A model generated the notes under the pieces. The model saw nothing but the letters and a program-made list of their open reading frames with translations. It was not told the origin of the DNA and ran no database searches. The position numbers and the translations under genes were made by a program. 64,000 bases of DNA from DATFXM01 sp035315885 (GTDB lineage Bacteria; Acidobacteriota; Blastocatellia; UBA7656), in contig DATFXM010000194.1 of the NCBI GenBank assembly GCA_035315885.1, forward strand, positions 124,001-188,000, in the 5' to 3' direction. Numbering within the stretch: the first letter of the stretch is position 1; the number at the start of each line of letters is the position of its first letter. Below, in pieces: positions 15,898 through 25,288 of this stretch.

Positions 15898-16602
15898 TTA
15901 GCTCTTGCTCAAATAGATGACACGCGGTTTTGTGCCCAGCTCTTCCAAAAGCCTCGTAGCGCGATTGCTTTTCGCAAGCTTCGCTACCTGACTCGAGGGG
16001 TCCGCTATGTTTCCAAATGTCATCGCAGTCGCCGGACACGATTGCACGCATGCCGGGACTACGTCGCCATCTCGTACCTCTCGCCCTTCGTCCCGCGCCT
16101 TGTCCTCGCCCTTGCGAATGCGCTGAATACAAAAAGTGCACTTCTCCATCACACCCCGACCGCGTACGGACACCTCGGGGTTCAATGCCTTGTCGAGAGG
16201 TGCATCCCAACTCGCGTCGAACCAGTTGAACGAACGAACAGTGTAGGGGCAGTTGTTGGCGCAGTAGCGAGTCCCAACGCAGCGGTTGTAGACCTGCGCG
16301 TTGAGACCTTCTTCGGTGTGATAGGTGGCGTAAACCGGACACACCGTTTCACACGGTGCCTCTTCGCAATGCTGGCACATAACCGGACGAAAGCGCGCAC
16401 GAATGTTCGGGTACTCACCTTCGAAGTACCGTTCGATTCGTATCCACACTTTTGCGCGGCCTCGCGCTGCTTCCGCGGGGCCAACCGACGGCACGTTGTT
16501 CTCCACGCCGCACGCGACTACGCACGCTTCGCAACCGGTGCAGCGGTCCAGATCAATCGCCATGGCCCACTGCGGTTTCTGTTGTGCTTTCTCTTCAGGC
16601 AT
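15898..16602 (-). CDS. Four-cluster ferredoxin subunit (ActB C-terminal-half / PsrB-NrfC type)
   Basis: 234 aa with four groups of cysteines: CTGCEACVVAC (21-31), CQHCEEAPCETVCP, CVGTRYCANNCPY, and CTFC with a distal CVQSCPA. This is the standard set for three to four [4Fe-4S]/[3Fe-4S] clusters in PsrB, NrfC and the second half of ActB. No signal peptide, so export would rely on the partner. In described ACIII this domain is fused to the molybdopterin-like domain; here the two are separate genes 20 nt apart. It should connect the quinol-oxidising ActC to the multihaem ActA. Confidence 0.88.
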   Translation of the reverse strand: MPEEKAQQKPQWAMAIDLDRCTGCEACVVACGVENNVPSVGPAEAARGRAKVWIRIERYFEGEYPNIRARFRPVMCQHCEEAPCETVCPVYATYHTEEGLNAQVYNRCVGTRYCANNCPYTVRSFNWFDASWDAPLDKALNPEVSVRGRGVMEKCTFCIQRIRKGEDKARDEGREVRDGDVVPACVQSCPATAMTFGNIADPSSQVAKLAKSNRATRLLEELGTKPRVIYLSKS

Positions 16603-16622
16603 CTCGTGTGTTCTCGTTGTCG

Positions 16623-18881
16623 TTATCGTTTCAAGTCCGGATGTTCGCGCTCCATGGTTCCCATGCGCACCACTGCTGCCTTCTTGCCGGTTCCTGAGAT
16701 CTTCGCTTCAACAATCTGCTTGCCGCGCTGGACCAGCGCGGGATTTGCGCCCAGACCCGTCGCGTATCTTCCAAAGGCGGTGTGCCCCTGGCCTGATGGC
16801 ATTGCGATCACGTCGGATCGGATCGCCGGGTAGACGATCGCCGGCACCTGTATCGATCCCCACTCGGTACTCACTTCAACTAGCTCGCCATCGGCAATTC
16901 CGTGTTGGGCCGCGGTCTGCGGACTTATCTCAACCCAGTTGCCCCAGATCACACTGGTCATTGGGTCCGGGAGCTCTTGCAACACAGGAAGGTGAGCCTC
17001 GCCACCCATTCCGAACGTCGCGGTTTCATAGCTGATCAACGTGAGAGCGCTCTCGCCGGTTGTTGCAGGGGACTCAGGCACCTCAATCTTCGAAGCGCGA
17101 GACGCAGTATTCGACTTGCTGTCAAACGCTGGCTCCGTTGATCGACCGGCTCCTGCCGGGACGATCAGCACCCCTCGCTCGAGAGCATGCTGAACCGGTT
17201 CGTCCGTCGTATCCTCCGTGGTGGTGGAGGGCCTTCCACTCGCAGAACTCTTGCTGAGTTCTGCAATGGTGTGTTTGACCAGACTCTCGGCCGAATCAAA
17301 TGGTAAGTCCGCGGCGCCGCCCAATTCGCTGCGGACTGCTAGAAGCACATCGGCGGTTTGCCTCGTGTCCAGTTCAGGGACGACGACGGGCTGAAGGATT
17401 GAGATCGCCGCGGATTGTGGATCCACACCTGGAGCAGGTTTCACGTCCCAGCTTTCAAGGTATGTGTGATCCGGCAGAATGAGATCGGCCAGTTGCGTTG
17501 TTTCGTCCATCACGCACGAGAAGCTCGCTATGAACGGAGTAGCTTTCACTCGCTCAAGCACTTCAGGATTCGTATAAACGGGATTGACGTGGTGAACCAG
17601 CAGTGCTCCGACCTGATTAGCATCGAGCAGAAAGGCGGCTGGCGAACTGGCAGCGTCCCGACCCGCTTGTGCGGCTGCACTGAGGGGGCCTTTATCCTTC
17701 AGCCCGTTCGTAGCGGTACTCGCTTTAGCGAGTGTCGCCCGGGGTATCTTGTGTAGTACAGAATCGAACGAATTAATCCATGACGTCGAATAATAGACGC
17801 CTCCCGGTTTGTCTCGATTCCCGACCAGCTCGTTCAGGTACTTGACGGCTATCGTCGCCGGCGAGCTTGTGTCATGCGGCTCGGTGCCGGGCAAGGCCAC
17901 CGGGCGCTCCGAACCGGCAAACTCTCGAGCCAAACGGATGATAACGTCCGCTGGAATGTCTATCTGATTGGCCACGTCCTCCGGTGCAAACCTTTCGAGC
18001 GGTGCCGAAAGAAAAGCGGGCAAGGCATCGGCCTTGACGAGTTTCTCCCGGCTGATGACCGCACCAAGCGCAAGAGCCAGGAGAGATTCAGTGCCAGGGC
18101 GCGCTGGTATCCACTCGTCCGCGTTGGCCGCGGTCAGAGACATTCGTGGTTCGATTTGCACAAATTTGCCGTGGCCCCTGGACTGACTTCCGCGAAATTC
18201 TCCGTAGGCTTTTGAATACCTCATTGGGGAGCGCCACGTTTCCAGAAATCGCGCCCCGAAAGAAAGAATGTAAGAGGCTCGCGCTATGTCGAAGATGGGT
18301 TGAGGCGCACCGTAGGTTTCATCGTACGACGCGCCGAGATCGTGAATCATTCGCGAATCAGTCCACATCAGTCGCCCCTCGAGCATGTCCCCAAGGAGCA
18401 TTGCTGCGACCCGATTGACGCCGTGCGGATACCTTGTTGCGAAGAGAATGGAGTCGCTCTTTGCCTCTTTGATGCTTTGCAGTCTCCCGGCTAGAAGCCT
18501 GGTTGCTTCGTCCCAGCTTATGGGCTCGAATCTTGCTGAGCCGCGCTGGCCGGTCGATTTCATTGGCCCGCTTATTCGATCGGGAGCGTACAACACCTGC
18601 AGTCCCGCCTGACCTCTTGCGCATATGCCGCCGCGATTGACGGGGTGATTGAGATTGCCTTCGATCTTGTTCGCTTTGTGTTCGCGAGTACGAACGAGGA
18701 TTCCGCAACCCTCTTCGCAAAGTGCGCAGCTCGAAGCCTTCCAGTAATCTAGTCCGGGGACGTACTGATCGTCTGGAATGAGTGCTGGGATGAGTTTGTT
18801 TTCCGGATGGCCGCACGCGGAGAGCATGCTCGCGGTGGTTGCACCGATTCCGGTCAGGATGATGAACTCGCGCCGTTTCAT
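16623..18881 (-). CDS. actB: Molybdopterin-oxidoreductase-fold lipoprotein (ActB N-terminal-half type)
   Basis: 752 aa from the ATG at 18881, chosen because it gives a twin-arginine leader MKRREFIILTGIGATTASML ending in a lipobox with Cys23. An N-terminal [4Fe-4S] motif is complete: Cys52, Cys55, Cys59, Cys87. The central domain has the DMSO-reductase fold pattern (FEPISWDEATRLLAGRL, VHHVNPVYTNPEVLERV, DLILPDHTYLESWD), then a cofactor-lid domain (VEISPQTAAQHGIADGELVE). I could not identify a convincing Cys/Sec molybdenum ligand. In described ACIII the equivalent part lacks cofactors, so retained cluster cysteines are notable. It is followed by the Fe-S gene after 20 nt. Confidence 0.85.
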   Translation of the reverse strand: MKRREFIILTGIGATTASMLSACGHPENKLIPALIPDDQYVPGLDYWKASSCALCEEGCGILVRTREHKANKIEGNLNHPVNRGGICARGQAGLQVLYAPDRISGPMKSTGQRGSARFEPISWDEATRLLAGRLQSIKEAKSDSILFATRYPHGVNRVAAMLLGDMLEGRLMWTDSRMIHDLGASYDETYGAPQPIFDIARASYILSFGARFLETWRSPMRYSKAYGEFRGSQSRGHGKFVQIEPRMSLTAANADEWIPARPGTESLLALALGAVISREKLVKADALPAFLSAPLERFAPEDVANQIDIPADVIIRLAREFAGSERPVALPGTEPHDTSSPATIAVKYLNELVGNRDKPGGVYYSTSWINSFDSVLHKIPRATLAKASTATNGLKDKGPLSAAAQAGRDAASSPAAFLLDANQVGALLVHHVNPVYTNPEVLERVKATPFIASFSCVMDETTQLADLILPDHTYLESWDVKPAPGVDPQSAAISILQPVVVPELDTRQTADVLLAVRSELGGAADLPFDSAESLVKHTIAELSKSSASGRPSTTTEDTTDEPVQHALERGVLIVPAGAGRSTEPAFDSKSNTASRASKIEVPESPATTGESALTLISYETATFGMGGEAHLPVLQELPDPMTSVIWGNWVEISPQTAAQHGIADGELVEVSTEWGSIQVPAIVYPAIRSDVIAMPSGQGHTAFGRYATGLGANPALVQRGKQIVEAKISGTGKKAAVVRMGTMEREHPDLKR

Positions 18882-18949
18882 CTCAGGGTTCTCTCTGTCG
18901 ATCGTCTTGTTGAAATCATCTGGTCGAGCATCGATCCCGCGATGCCCAT

Positions 18950-19465
18950 TCAACGATGACAGACATAGCAATCGACGCTCGCGCCGCGCTGTTTATGGCA
19001 GTCGACACACCAGCCCATGGTGAGGTTTGTTTCCCGCTTCACTGTGTGTGATTGAGATACCGCTCCGTGACATGTTTCACATTCAATGGAAGCACGGATG
19101 TGAGGTTTGTGAGTGAAGAATTCGTTGGCCTCCGCTTCGATCCAGTACACACGCTTCCAAGGCGGCTGTTGGTGCCGGTCCGCGTAGTCTGCGAGTTCTT
19201 GGATTTCGGGGCTTTCAGTTTTTATGGACTGGTGGCAGCCCATGCAGGTGTCGGTATTCGGGATAGTAGCGTGTGCGGATTTGTCAGCGTGTTCGTGGCA
19301 GAAGGTGCATTCGAGTTGGGCGCCGTCCGGTTTGGTGACGTGCTGCCAATGATCAAAGGCGATTGGTTGAGCTGGCGCACTGGTGTTGGACAGCTCTAAG
19401 AGGACAAAGCCGCTGGCGGCGCACACCACTACGCCGAGAAATCCAAACAGTAATAGCCGAGGCAT
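18950..19465 (-). CDS. actA: Pentahaem cytochrome c, ActA-like
   Basis: 171 aa with an N-terminal membrane anchor (LLLFGFLGVVVCAASGFVLL) and five CxxCH motifs at residues 53-57 (CTFCH), 74-78 (CMGCH), 129-133 (CETCH), 153-157 (CVDCH) and 166-170 (CYVCH), with spaced extra His residues as axial ligands. Haem number, size and position at the head of the locus match ActA of ACIII. In the complex it would collect electrons from the Fe-S subunit and deliver them to monohaem cytochrome. It starts the minus-strand locus; the 618-nt region upstream should hold the promoter. Confidence 0.87.
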   Translation of the reverse strand: MPRLLLFGFLGVVVCAASGFVLLELSNTSAPAQPIAFDHWQHVTKPDGAQLECTFCHEHADKSAHATIPNTDTCMGCHQSIKTESPEIQELADYADRHQQPPWKRVYWIEAEANEFFTHKPHIRASIECETCHGAVSQSHTVKRETNLTMGWCVDCHKQRGASVDCYVCHR

Positions 19466-20083
19466 AGGCCTATCCGCTTCGCGAGGGGGTGAGGGGAAGA
19501 TCTCCCGCGCAGTCAGTCTCGAAAAGCAGGTAACCTATTAGGAGCGAGGATATTCCGGCCCACTCAAAGCAGGATCCTCGCGCCGAGTATGTGAGGCTTG
19601 TCTAAGGACGAAGCGTCGCGGGGTGGCTTGGACCACCTTCTGGAATTTGGACATTGTTTAGCTGGTGCAAAGGCTCCGCTTCGTTTTAGATCCTCTTCTA
19701 GCTAACCAAGGCCTTCCCGATCGGCGGGCGTCAACGGGTTTTCATCAATCAGGTCTTCAACTCGCACGCCTGAGACAGGAAGACTACTTTGTCTCTGTCG
19801 TCGTTCGTGAGGACAGCAGCTGAGTGTACGCAAGCATCACGCTATGCACACACTAAACACAAGCGAAGCTCAACCACGCTTCGCTGCCTCAACTGCACTG
19901 CCCCTTGTCGTTGCTTATTTACCCTGGTTCCGGCTAGAACAGGGTGCTGGCTGTCTTGCACCCTAACCGCGTGGCAGATATTACAGCGTTCCTTTCCGGC
20001 AAGTCAAGAACTTTTTAGCTATGTGAGATCGCATACCAATGAATGAGTGATCGTTCAGCACACCACTGCTCTTCTGTTTCAGA
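19466..20083. other. Long intergenic region, no gene recognised
   Basis: 618 nt between the kinase 3' end and the actA-like 5' end, both minus strand. No coding-like frame or tRNA was seen; an 85-codon + strand frame at 19789-20046 has no family resemblance. AGCGAAGC (19862-19869) and GCTTCGCT (19878-19885) form an 8-bp stem with an 8-nt loop, and an ACCCTG...CAGGGT pair near 19921-19945 forms another. These could end the kinase transcript. The promoter of the respiratory locus should lie here. Confidence 0.5.
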
Positions 20084-22924
20084 TCACTCCTTTGGTGCAA
20101 GCTGTTGGTCCTTAATCAATATGACATCAGTGGTGCGTACTCCGCGCTCGCACACCAATTGCTTTCCATCTCGAGAAAAGTCAAAGCTGAATATCTGATC
20201 CGACTGAAACCTGGTGATCTGTTTTGAGGGCCCTCCCTCCATCGGTACACTCCAGATGTTCCATATGCCCTCCTTGCTATCAGAGAACAGAATGGATTTC
20301 GAGTCCGCAGACCAGTGATACTCGTTGAACGGTATCGTAAGTTTCGTTATCGGAGCCCCACCACTGCTCGGCAGAATCCCAACCACCGCATTCTGGTTTG
20401 GCTGACCAGTGCTGTACTGGCACGCGACGTATTTGCCGTCAGGAGATATCGCAGCCCTCACGGTGATTGGATCCGCAAAACGCGATATCTCTCCGCCGTC
20501 GACCGACACCTTCCACAGACACGGACGCTCTCCTACCACCAGCGGCGTGAAAAGCACCCACTTGTTGTCGCCGCTGACCTGCGGGAAGAAGTCACCTTCA
20601 CCGGTCGTGAGCTGACGTGCGTTGCTACCGTCGATGTCCATCCGCCAGACGCTGATCGAGGTGGTCGCCGCACCGCGATTTGAATTGAAAACAATATAGC
20701 GATTGTCGGGTGAGACCGACGGAAAGATGTTTACTCCCGCATCAGAGGTCAAAGGCTTCTGATGCTTCCCGTCTGCGTCCATTACCCAGATGTCCGCGCT
20801 GCCGGCTGCATCCGAGACATAGACGATGTGACCGTCACCTGTCCACGTTACCTGATCGTAACGCGCTGAACCTTGAGTGATCTGTTGCGCCCGGGCGTAG
20901 TCGCCGCTGGGCATTACATACACGTTGCCTATCGTATTGGTCTGGACAGTAACCAGCGAGGCCGCATCAGCCGATAAGCTCATTCCAGCGTAGTCATTCA
21001 GGTCGTTGGTTATCTTCCGCGGCTTTCCATCGGGATAAGGCACATCCCAGATTTGAACTTTGGCTCCCGGCGCCTGATCGCGCGCGCTCGTAATCAACCC
21101 GCTCGAGTCCGGCAGCCACGCCAGTCCGTCCATGTAAAGCCATTTTTTTGTCCCAATCGTTTTCGAGCTTCCGTCGGAGACTTGAATCGCCAGGAGCTCA
21201 TAACGATATCCGCCGGTTATTAATCGCGCGGTCACCGCAATTGTTTTCCCATCCGGAGACCAGGCGGGCTCGAAATAGATGTCCGGCTGTTTCGTGCTGG
21301 ACACCACTTGTTCACCGCTTCCGTCCGCGTTGGCGATCAGGAGCTTTGCATCCGCTTGAGACAGTCTTACAAATGCAAAGCGCTTGTTGTCAGGAGCGAA
21401 GGTGATTGCGCTGTCCACGTCGTCGATCAGCTTCTTTGGTGTGCCGCCAAGCACCGGAATCTGATACAGGCTTCGATACGTGCTCCCCTTTTCAGCTCTC
21501 GCGTAGTAGATGTAGTTGCCATCGCGAGAGAACATCAATCCCGCATAGTCGGCATCGGCTGCCGGAACAATCTGGACATTGCTCGAGGTAGCGGTCTGAC
21601 GGACCCACACGCCGGTCTTCCCGGATTCTCTCATGAAGTGCGCGACGTACTTGCCATCCGGTGAGATCGCCCCGTGAACCGATTGCCCGGTATTGGTCAG
21701 CTTAGCAATACGAGTGCTCTCGAACGCAGGGCCTCTGGCTTTTGCCTGCTTCTGCGCAAAGAATGTCATGAGAAAAACAACTGCCGCGGCCGCAACGGCG
21801 AGCAGCGCGATACCAAGAAAAATCCAGAGTTTCGTGGAAGGCTTCTTGACTCCGACGATCGCAGAAATCGAACCGCTGCTTACCTGCTGCGCCGGTCCGC
21901 TCACGGTTGAACCGGGTCCAGGTTGAAATTGTGTCGCATAGGCTGAACTGACTTGTTGAACCTGTCCTTCGTTCAAAGTTGCCGGCGCAAAAACATGCGA
22001 TAAAGTCGGTTGTGAATCGTACTCTTTAGCCAGGTCTCGCAAGTCAATCGCGGCATCTCTTATTGACTGGTATCGCTCACCCGGATCTTTTGCCATGCAT
22101 TTTCGAACGATCCGTTGAAGCTCTACCGGAGTGTTTGGATTGCTCTCTCGAATAGGAGCTGGTTGCGAATAAACGATTTTGTGAAGCGAATCGATCAGCG
22201 AATCGCCTTGAAAAGGTCGCTGCATCGTCGCTGCTTCGTAAAGCATGCACCCGAAGGAAAAAATGTCTGATCTATGATCAACCGGTTTTCCCTGCGCTTG
22301 TTCTGGAGACATATATCCGACGGTTCCCATCACGACGCCGGCCTGTGTCCGGGCCATGACCGCGGTCTCCGCTTCTTCGAGACTCGAGCCCGAGCCGCCG
22401 CCGGTTCGCTCCGGCTCCACCAGCTTTGCCAGACCAAAATCCAGAATCTTGGCGTAGCCGTCGGACGTTATCATGATGTTTTCAGGCTTCAGATCGCGGT
22501 GAACGATTCCAGCTCCGTGCGCCTTCGCCAGACCGTCGGCGACTTGCGCGAAGTACTCCAGCAGCCTCTTCGGTTCGGTTCGAAGTCGATGGATGTGACC
22601 ATGGAGCGTAGCGCCATCGACAAACTCCATGGCAATGTAGTGAACCGTCGTAGGAGCGCCTTCTTCAGCGACGCCGCCCTCTGCTTCTCCGATGTCGTAG
22701 ATCGCTACGATGTGTGGATGGTTCAGCGCCGAAGCGGCTCGCGCCTCGCCGACAAATCGGGCGACCCTGTCCTGATTGCTTACGAGCTGCGGCGGCAAAA
22801 TCTTGAGGGCAACCGAACGATCCAAACGCGTGTCTACCGCCTTGTACACCTCACCCATTCCACCGGCGCCAAGGGCTGCAGTAATCCTGTAGTGTTGAAA
22901 TGTCGTACCCACTGAGTAATTCAT
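20084..22924 (-). CDS. Membrane-bound Ser/Thr protein kinase with C-terminal TolB-type propeller
   Basis: 946 aa. Kinase domain about residues 12-300: glycine loop LGAGGMGEVYKA (18-29), catalytic Lys41, HRDLKPENI (142-150), DFGLAK (162-167), and GTVGYMSPEQAQGK of the activation segment. A Gln/Ser-rich linker is followed by one membrane helix (about 366-389, LWIFLGIALLAVAAAAVVFL). The remaining ~550 residues are WD40-like/PD40 repeats (ISPDGKYVAHFM, SRDGNYIYYA, WSPDGKTIAVTA, VSPDNRYIVFNS), a TolB-like propeller expected outside. This is a Hanks-type kinase with an extracytoplasmic sensor, common in Acidobacteriota. It is divergent from an S9 peptidase that also carries TolB-like repeats. Confidence 0.93.
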   Translation of the reverse strand: MNYSVGTTFQHYRITAALGAGGMGEVYKAVDTRLDRSVALKILPPQLVSNQDRVARFVGEARAASALNHPHIVAIYDIGEAEGGVAEEGAPTTVHYIAMEFVDGATLHGHIHRLRTEPKRLLEYFAQVADGLAKAHGAGIVHRDLKPENIMITSDGYAKILDFGLAKLVEPERTGGGSGSSLEEAETAVMARTQAGVVMGTVGYMSPEQAQGKPVDHRSDIFSFGCMLYEAATMQRPFQGDSLIDSLHKIVYSQPAPIRESNPNTPVELQRIVRKCMAKDPGERYQSIRDAAIDLRDLAKEYDSQPTLSHVFAPATLNEGQVQQVSSAYATQFQPGPGSTVSGPAQQVSSGSISAIVGVKKPSTKLWIFLGIALLAVAAAAVVFLMTFFAQKQAKARGPAFESTRIAKLTNTGQSVHGAISPDGKYVAHFMRESGKTGVWVRQTATSSNVQIVPAADADYAGLMFSRDGNYIYYARAEKGSTYRSLYQIPVLGGTPKKLIDDVDSAITFAPDNKRFAFVRLSQADAKLLIANADGSGEQVVSSTKQPDIYFEPAWSPDGKTIAVTARLITGGYRYELLAIQVSDGSSKTIGTKKWLYMDGLAWLPDSSGLITSARDQAPGAKVQIWDVPYPDGKPRKITNDLNDYAGMSLSADAASLVTVQTNTIGNVYVMPSGDYARAQQITQGSARYDQVTWTGDGHIVYVSDAAGSADIWVMDADGKHQKPLTSDAGVNIFPSVSPDNRYIVFNSNRGAATTSISVWRMDIDGSNARQLTTGEGDFFPQVSGDNKWVLFTPLVVGERPCLWKVSVDGGEISRFADPITVRAAISPDGKYVACQYSTGQPNQNAVVGILPSSGGAPITKLTIPFNEYHWSADSKSILFSDSKEGIWNIWSVPMEGGPSKQITRFQSDQIFSFDFSRDGKQLVCERGVRTTDVILIKDQQLAPKE

Positions 22925-23248
22925 ACACCTACGATATCCTTAGGTTGTATTATTCGAGCCTTTTTGTTTCGCGAGATTAGCATCTGGTGATGGCAATTTC
23001 AAACCGGTGCTTTTCCGAAGTCAGGCACGACAGCCACCTGTGTCTGTCACGTCTCACCAGCCATTCCGGTCCCGCTGTTACTGGTTGCGCCTCACTTATC
23101 ATGCCTCAACACCTCTTGTAACGCGCTTCGATCCGCGGATAGAATTCCTCCCGCCCTGAAAACCAGATCAAAGAAGACGCTGATTTGACGTCTCCGTAAT
23201 TCGTTTTCTTACACTTGCTGGCCAGTTTTTTTAAAGAAGGACCCGACT
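22925..23248. other. Divergent intergenic region between kinase and S9 peptidase
   Basis: 324 nt with no coding-like frame. It should carry promoters for both genes. AAGGA about 10 nt before 23249 is the peptidase ribosome site. No repeat of the 7-mer family occurs here. Confidence 0.5.
23185..23215 (+). promoter_or_regulatory. Possible sigma-70-type promoter for the S9 peptidase
   Basis: TTGACG at 23185-23190 is a good -35 element. TTACAC/TACACT at 23209-23215 is a weak -10 with 18-19 nt spacing. It lies about 35 nt before the start codon. Based on pattern only. Confidence 0.3.
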
Positions 23249-25243
23249 ATGAAACGACTGCTTTCGTGGATAGCGATTTCCTTGTTAACCAGCTTCGCAG
23301 CTCGCGCTCAAACAAAGCGCGCTCCGACCCCGGAAGACCTGTTTGCAGTTAAGGATGTGGCGGACGCGCGGCTGTCTCCTGATGGAACCACCGTCGCCTT
23401 CACCGTGACCACCATCGACCGGGCTCGCAACACCTATGACTCTCACGTGTGGACGGTGGCCACGTCAAGCGCTCAGCCGCTGGAGCTGACGTCAGGTGCG
23501 GCTCGGGACTCATCGCCGCGTTGGTCTCCGGATGGCAAAAAGATCGCGTTCGTGTCAAACCGCGATGGTAAAGCGGGACTTTGGATTGTCGATGTAACGA
23601 GTCGTGAAACAAAGTTGATCGCGACCTTTGAGGGAAGCAACTCTTTTCTCTCGAAAGCTGGTGAGATGTTCTGCTGGTCACCCGACGGGCGGGAGCTTGC
23701 ATTCGTGGCTGCGGAGAAGTCGCTGGAGCAGTCGACCGACCCGCGAGTAATAGCCCGAGCGCAATTCAAATCCCGCATGAGTTTCTCTGACAATCGCCGC
23801 ACGCACATCTTTGTTGTTTCGGCGGCGGGAGGTCAGGTGCGACAACTTACGCGAGGAAACTACGACGAGCACTCCATTGCATGGTCCCCGCAAGGCGATG
23901 AAATTCTGTTTCTCTCGAACCGCCATCCCGATCCTGACCTGGAATTCGACTACGACCTGTTCGCGGTCACGGTCACCAACGGAGTAGAGCGACGGCTTGC
24001 AAGCACAGTCGGAGTCGAGATGTATCCTTCGTGGTCACCTGACGGAAACACAATTGCGTACATCGCGACAAAGAGAAAGGTCACTACGATTGACAGCGTC
24101 GCCGAGGACGCCCACGTCTGGGTCATGGAGAAGAAGGGCGGAGAGGGACAGGAACTGACCGCGGCACTCGACCGGAGAGCTGGCGCGCCGCAGTGGTCGG
24201 CGGATGGACGCTCGATCTACTTTCTTGCGGGAGATCACGGCCGGACTTCGATCTATCGAGTGGGAAGAGATGGAGGTCAGGCCTCGGCGGTGTTGACCGG
24301 AGGGTATCAGATCAATTCCTTCAGCGTGGCGAAGGACAGCTTAGCATTCACGTTGAGCACCGACGTAGCTCCGTCAGAGGTGTTCACGTCAAAGGATGCC
24401 GGCGGTGCGATGCGACAACTCAGCAACTTCAACAAGGAGCTCATGGCTCAGTTGAATATCGTGAAACCGGAGAACATTCGATTTCAGAGCTTCGACAACA
24501 CGGAAGTCGAAGGCTGGGTAATGAAGCCATCGGGTCTCGAGCCCGGAAAGAAGTCTCCGTTGATTCTCGAGATTCACGGTGGACCGCACGGGATGTACGG
24601 CTACGGGTTCAACCTGACGAACCAGATTTACGCCGCTCGAGGTTACGGTGTGTTGTACATGAATCCGCGCGGAAGCTCCGGTTATGGTCAGGCATTTTCA
24701 GATGGATGCGTGAACAACTGGGGAGGAGGCGACTATCAGGACCTGATGAAAGGCGTGGACTATGCCCTTGCGAACAACAACTGGATCGACCAGCACCGGC
24801 TGGGAGTAACCGGTGGAAGTTACGGCGGGTTTATGACCAACTGGGTGATTACGCAGACTGACAGATTTAAAGTAGCGGTCTCGGTCGCGAGCCTCAGTAA
24901 TCTGATCAGCTTCTATGGTACGTCGCTTTATCAGGATTTGATTCACGCCGAGTTTCCGGGAGCCACCTGGAACAACTACGATTTGCTTTGGAAGTATTCA
25001 CCTATCCACTACGTGAAGGCGGCAAATACGCCAACGCTTTTCTTGCACGGTGAGCAAGACAACGACGTTCCGATCACTCAAGCTGAAGAGATGTTTCAGA
25101 CTCTCAAGCGAATGGGAGTGGATACTGTGCTGGTCAGATATCCGCGCGAGGGTCACGGGAACCGCGAGCCTGCTCACCGGCTGGATCAGATCGTAAGAAC
25201 GTTGGCCTGGTTTGATAAGTACATCAGGCCCAACGTGGAGTGA
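23249..25243 (+). CDS. Secreted S9 prolyl-oligopeptidase-family peptidase
   Basis: 664 aa with signal peptide MKRLLSWIAISLLTSFAARA. Residues about 30-400 form an N-terminal propeller of PD40-type repeats (RLSPDGTTVAFTV, WSPDGKKIAFVSNRDG, WSPDGRELAFVA). Residues about 420-664 are the alpha/beta-hydrolase domain: LILEIHGGPHG (oxyanion region), nucleophile Ser in VTGGSYGGFMTNW, Asp in FLHGEQDNDVPI and His in REGHGNREPAH. The class is typical of acylaminoacyl peptidases and dipeptidyl peptidases that take short peptides. A periplasmic role in peptide use is likely. RBS AAGGA upstream. Confidence 0.92.
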   Translation: MKRLLSWIAISLLTSFAARAQTKRAPTPEDLFAVKDVADARLSPDGTTVAFTVTTIDRARNTYDSHVWTVATSSAQPLELTSGAARDSSPRWSPDGKKIAFVSNRDGKAGLWIVDVTSRETKLIATFEGSNSFLSKAGEMFCWSPDGRELAFVAAEKSLEQSTDPRVIARAQFKSRMSFSDNRRTHIFVVSAAGGQVRQLTRGNYDEHSIAWSPQGDEILFLSNRHPDPDLEFDYDLFAVTVTNGVERRLASTVGVEMYPSWSPDGNTIAYIATKRKVTTIDSVAEDAHVWVMEKKGGEGQELTAALDRRAGAPQWSADGRSIYFLAGDHGRTSIYRVGRDGGQASAVLTGGYQINSFSVAKDSLAFTLSTDVAPSEVFTSKDAGGAMRQLSNFNKELMAQLNIVKPENIRFQSFDNTEVEGWVMKPSGLEPGKKSPLILEIHGGPHGMYGYGFNLTNQIYAARGYGVLYMNPRGSSGYGQAFSDGCVNNWGGGDYQDLMKGVDYALANNNWIDQHRLGVTGGSYGGFMTNWVITQTDRFKVAVSVASLSNLISFYGTSLYQDLIHAEFPGATWNNYDLLWKYSPIHYVKAANTPTLFLHGEQDNDVPITQAEEMFQTLKRMGVDTVLVRYPREGHGNREPAHRLDQIVRTLAWFDKYIRPNVE

Positions 25244-25252
25244 ACTGCCTGC

Positions 25253-25275
25253 GCAGCCGGGATAGACCTGGCTGC
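25253..25275. terminator. Hairpin between convergent genes
   Basis: GCAGCC (25253-25258) pairs with GGCTGC (25270-25275), 9 nt after the peptidase stop and 13 nt before the stop of the convergent minus-strand gene. The stem is short and there is no U-tract. Activity inferred from position. Confidence 0.35.
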
Positions 25276-25288
25276 ACTCGATTCGATT

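Noticed and set aside
18882..18971. Longer N-terminus for the ActB-like protein overlapping actA
   Set aside because: It would bury the twin-arginine lipoprotein leader 30 residues inside the protein.
19789..20046. 85-codon frame in the long gap before the respiratory locus
   Set aside because: Cys/Ser/Arg-rich composition, no ribosome site and no family resemblance; probably chance.
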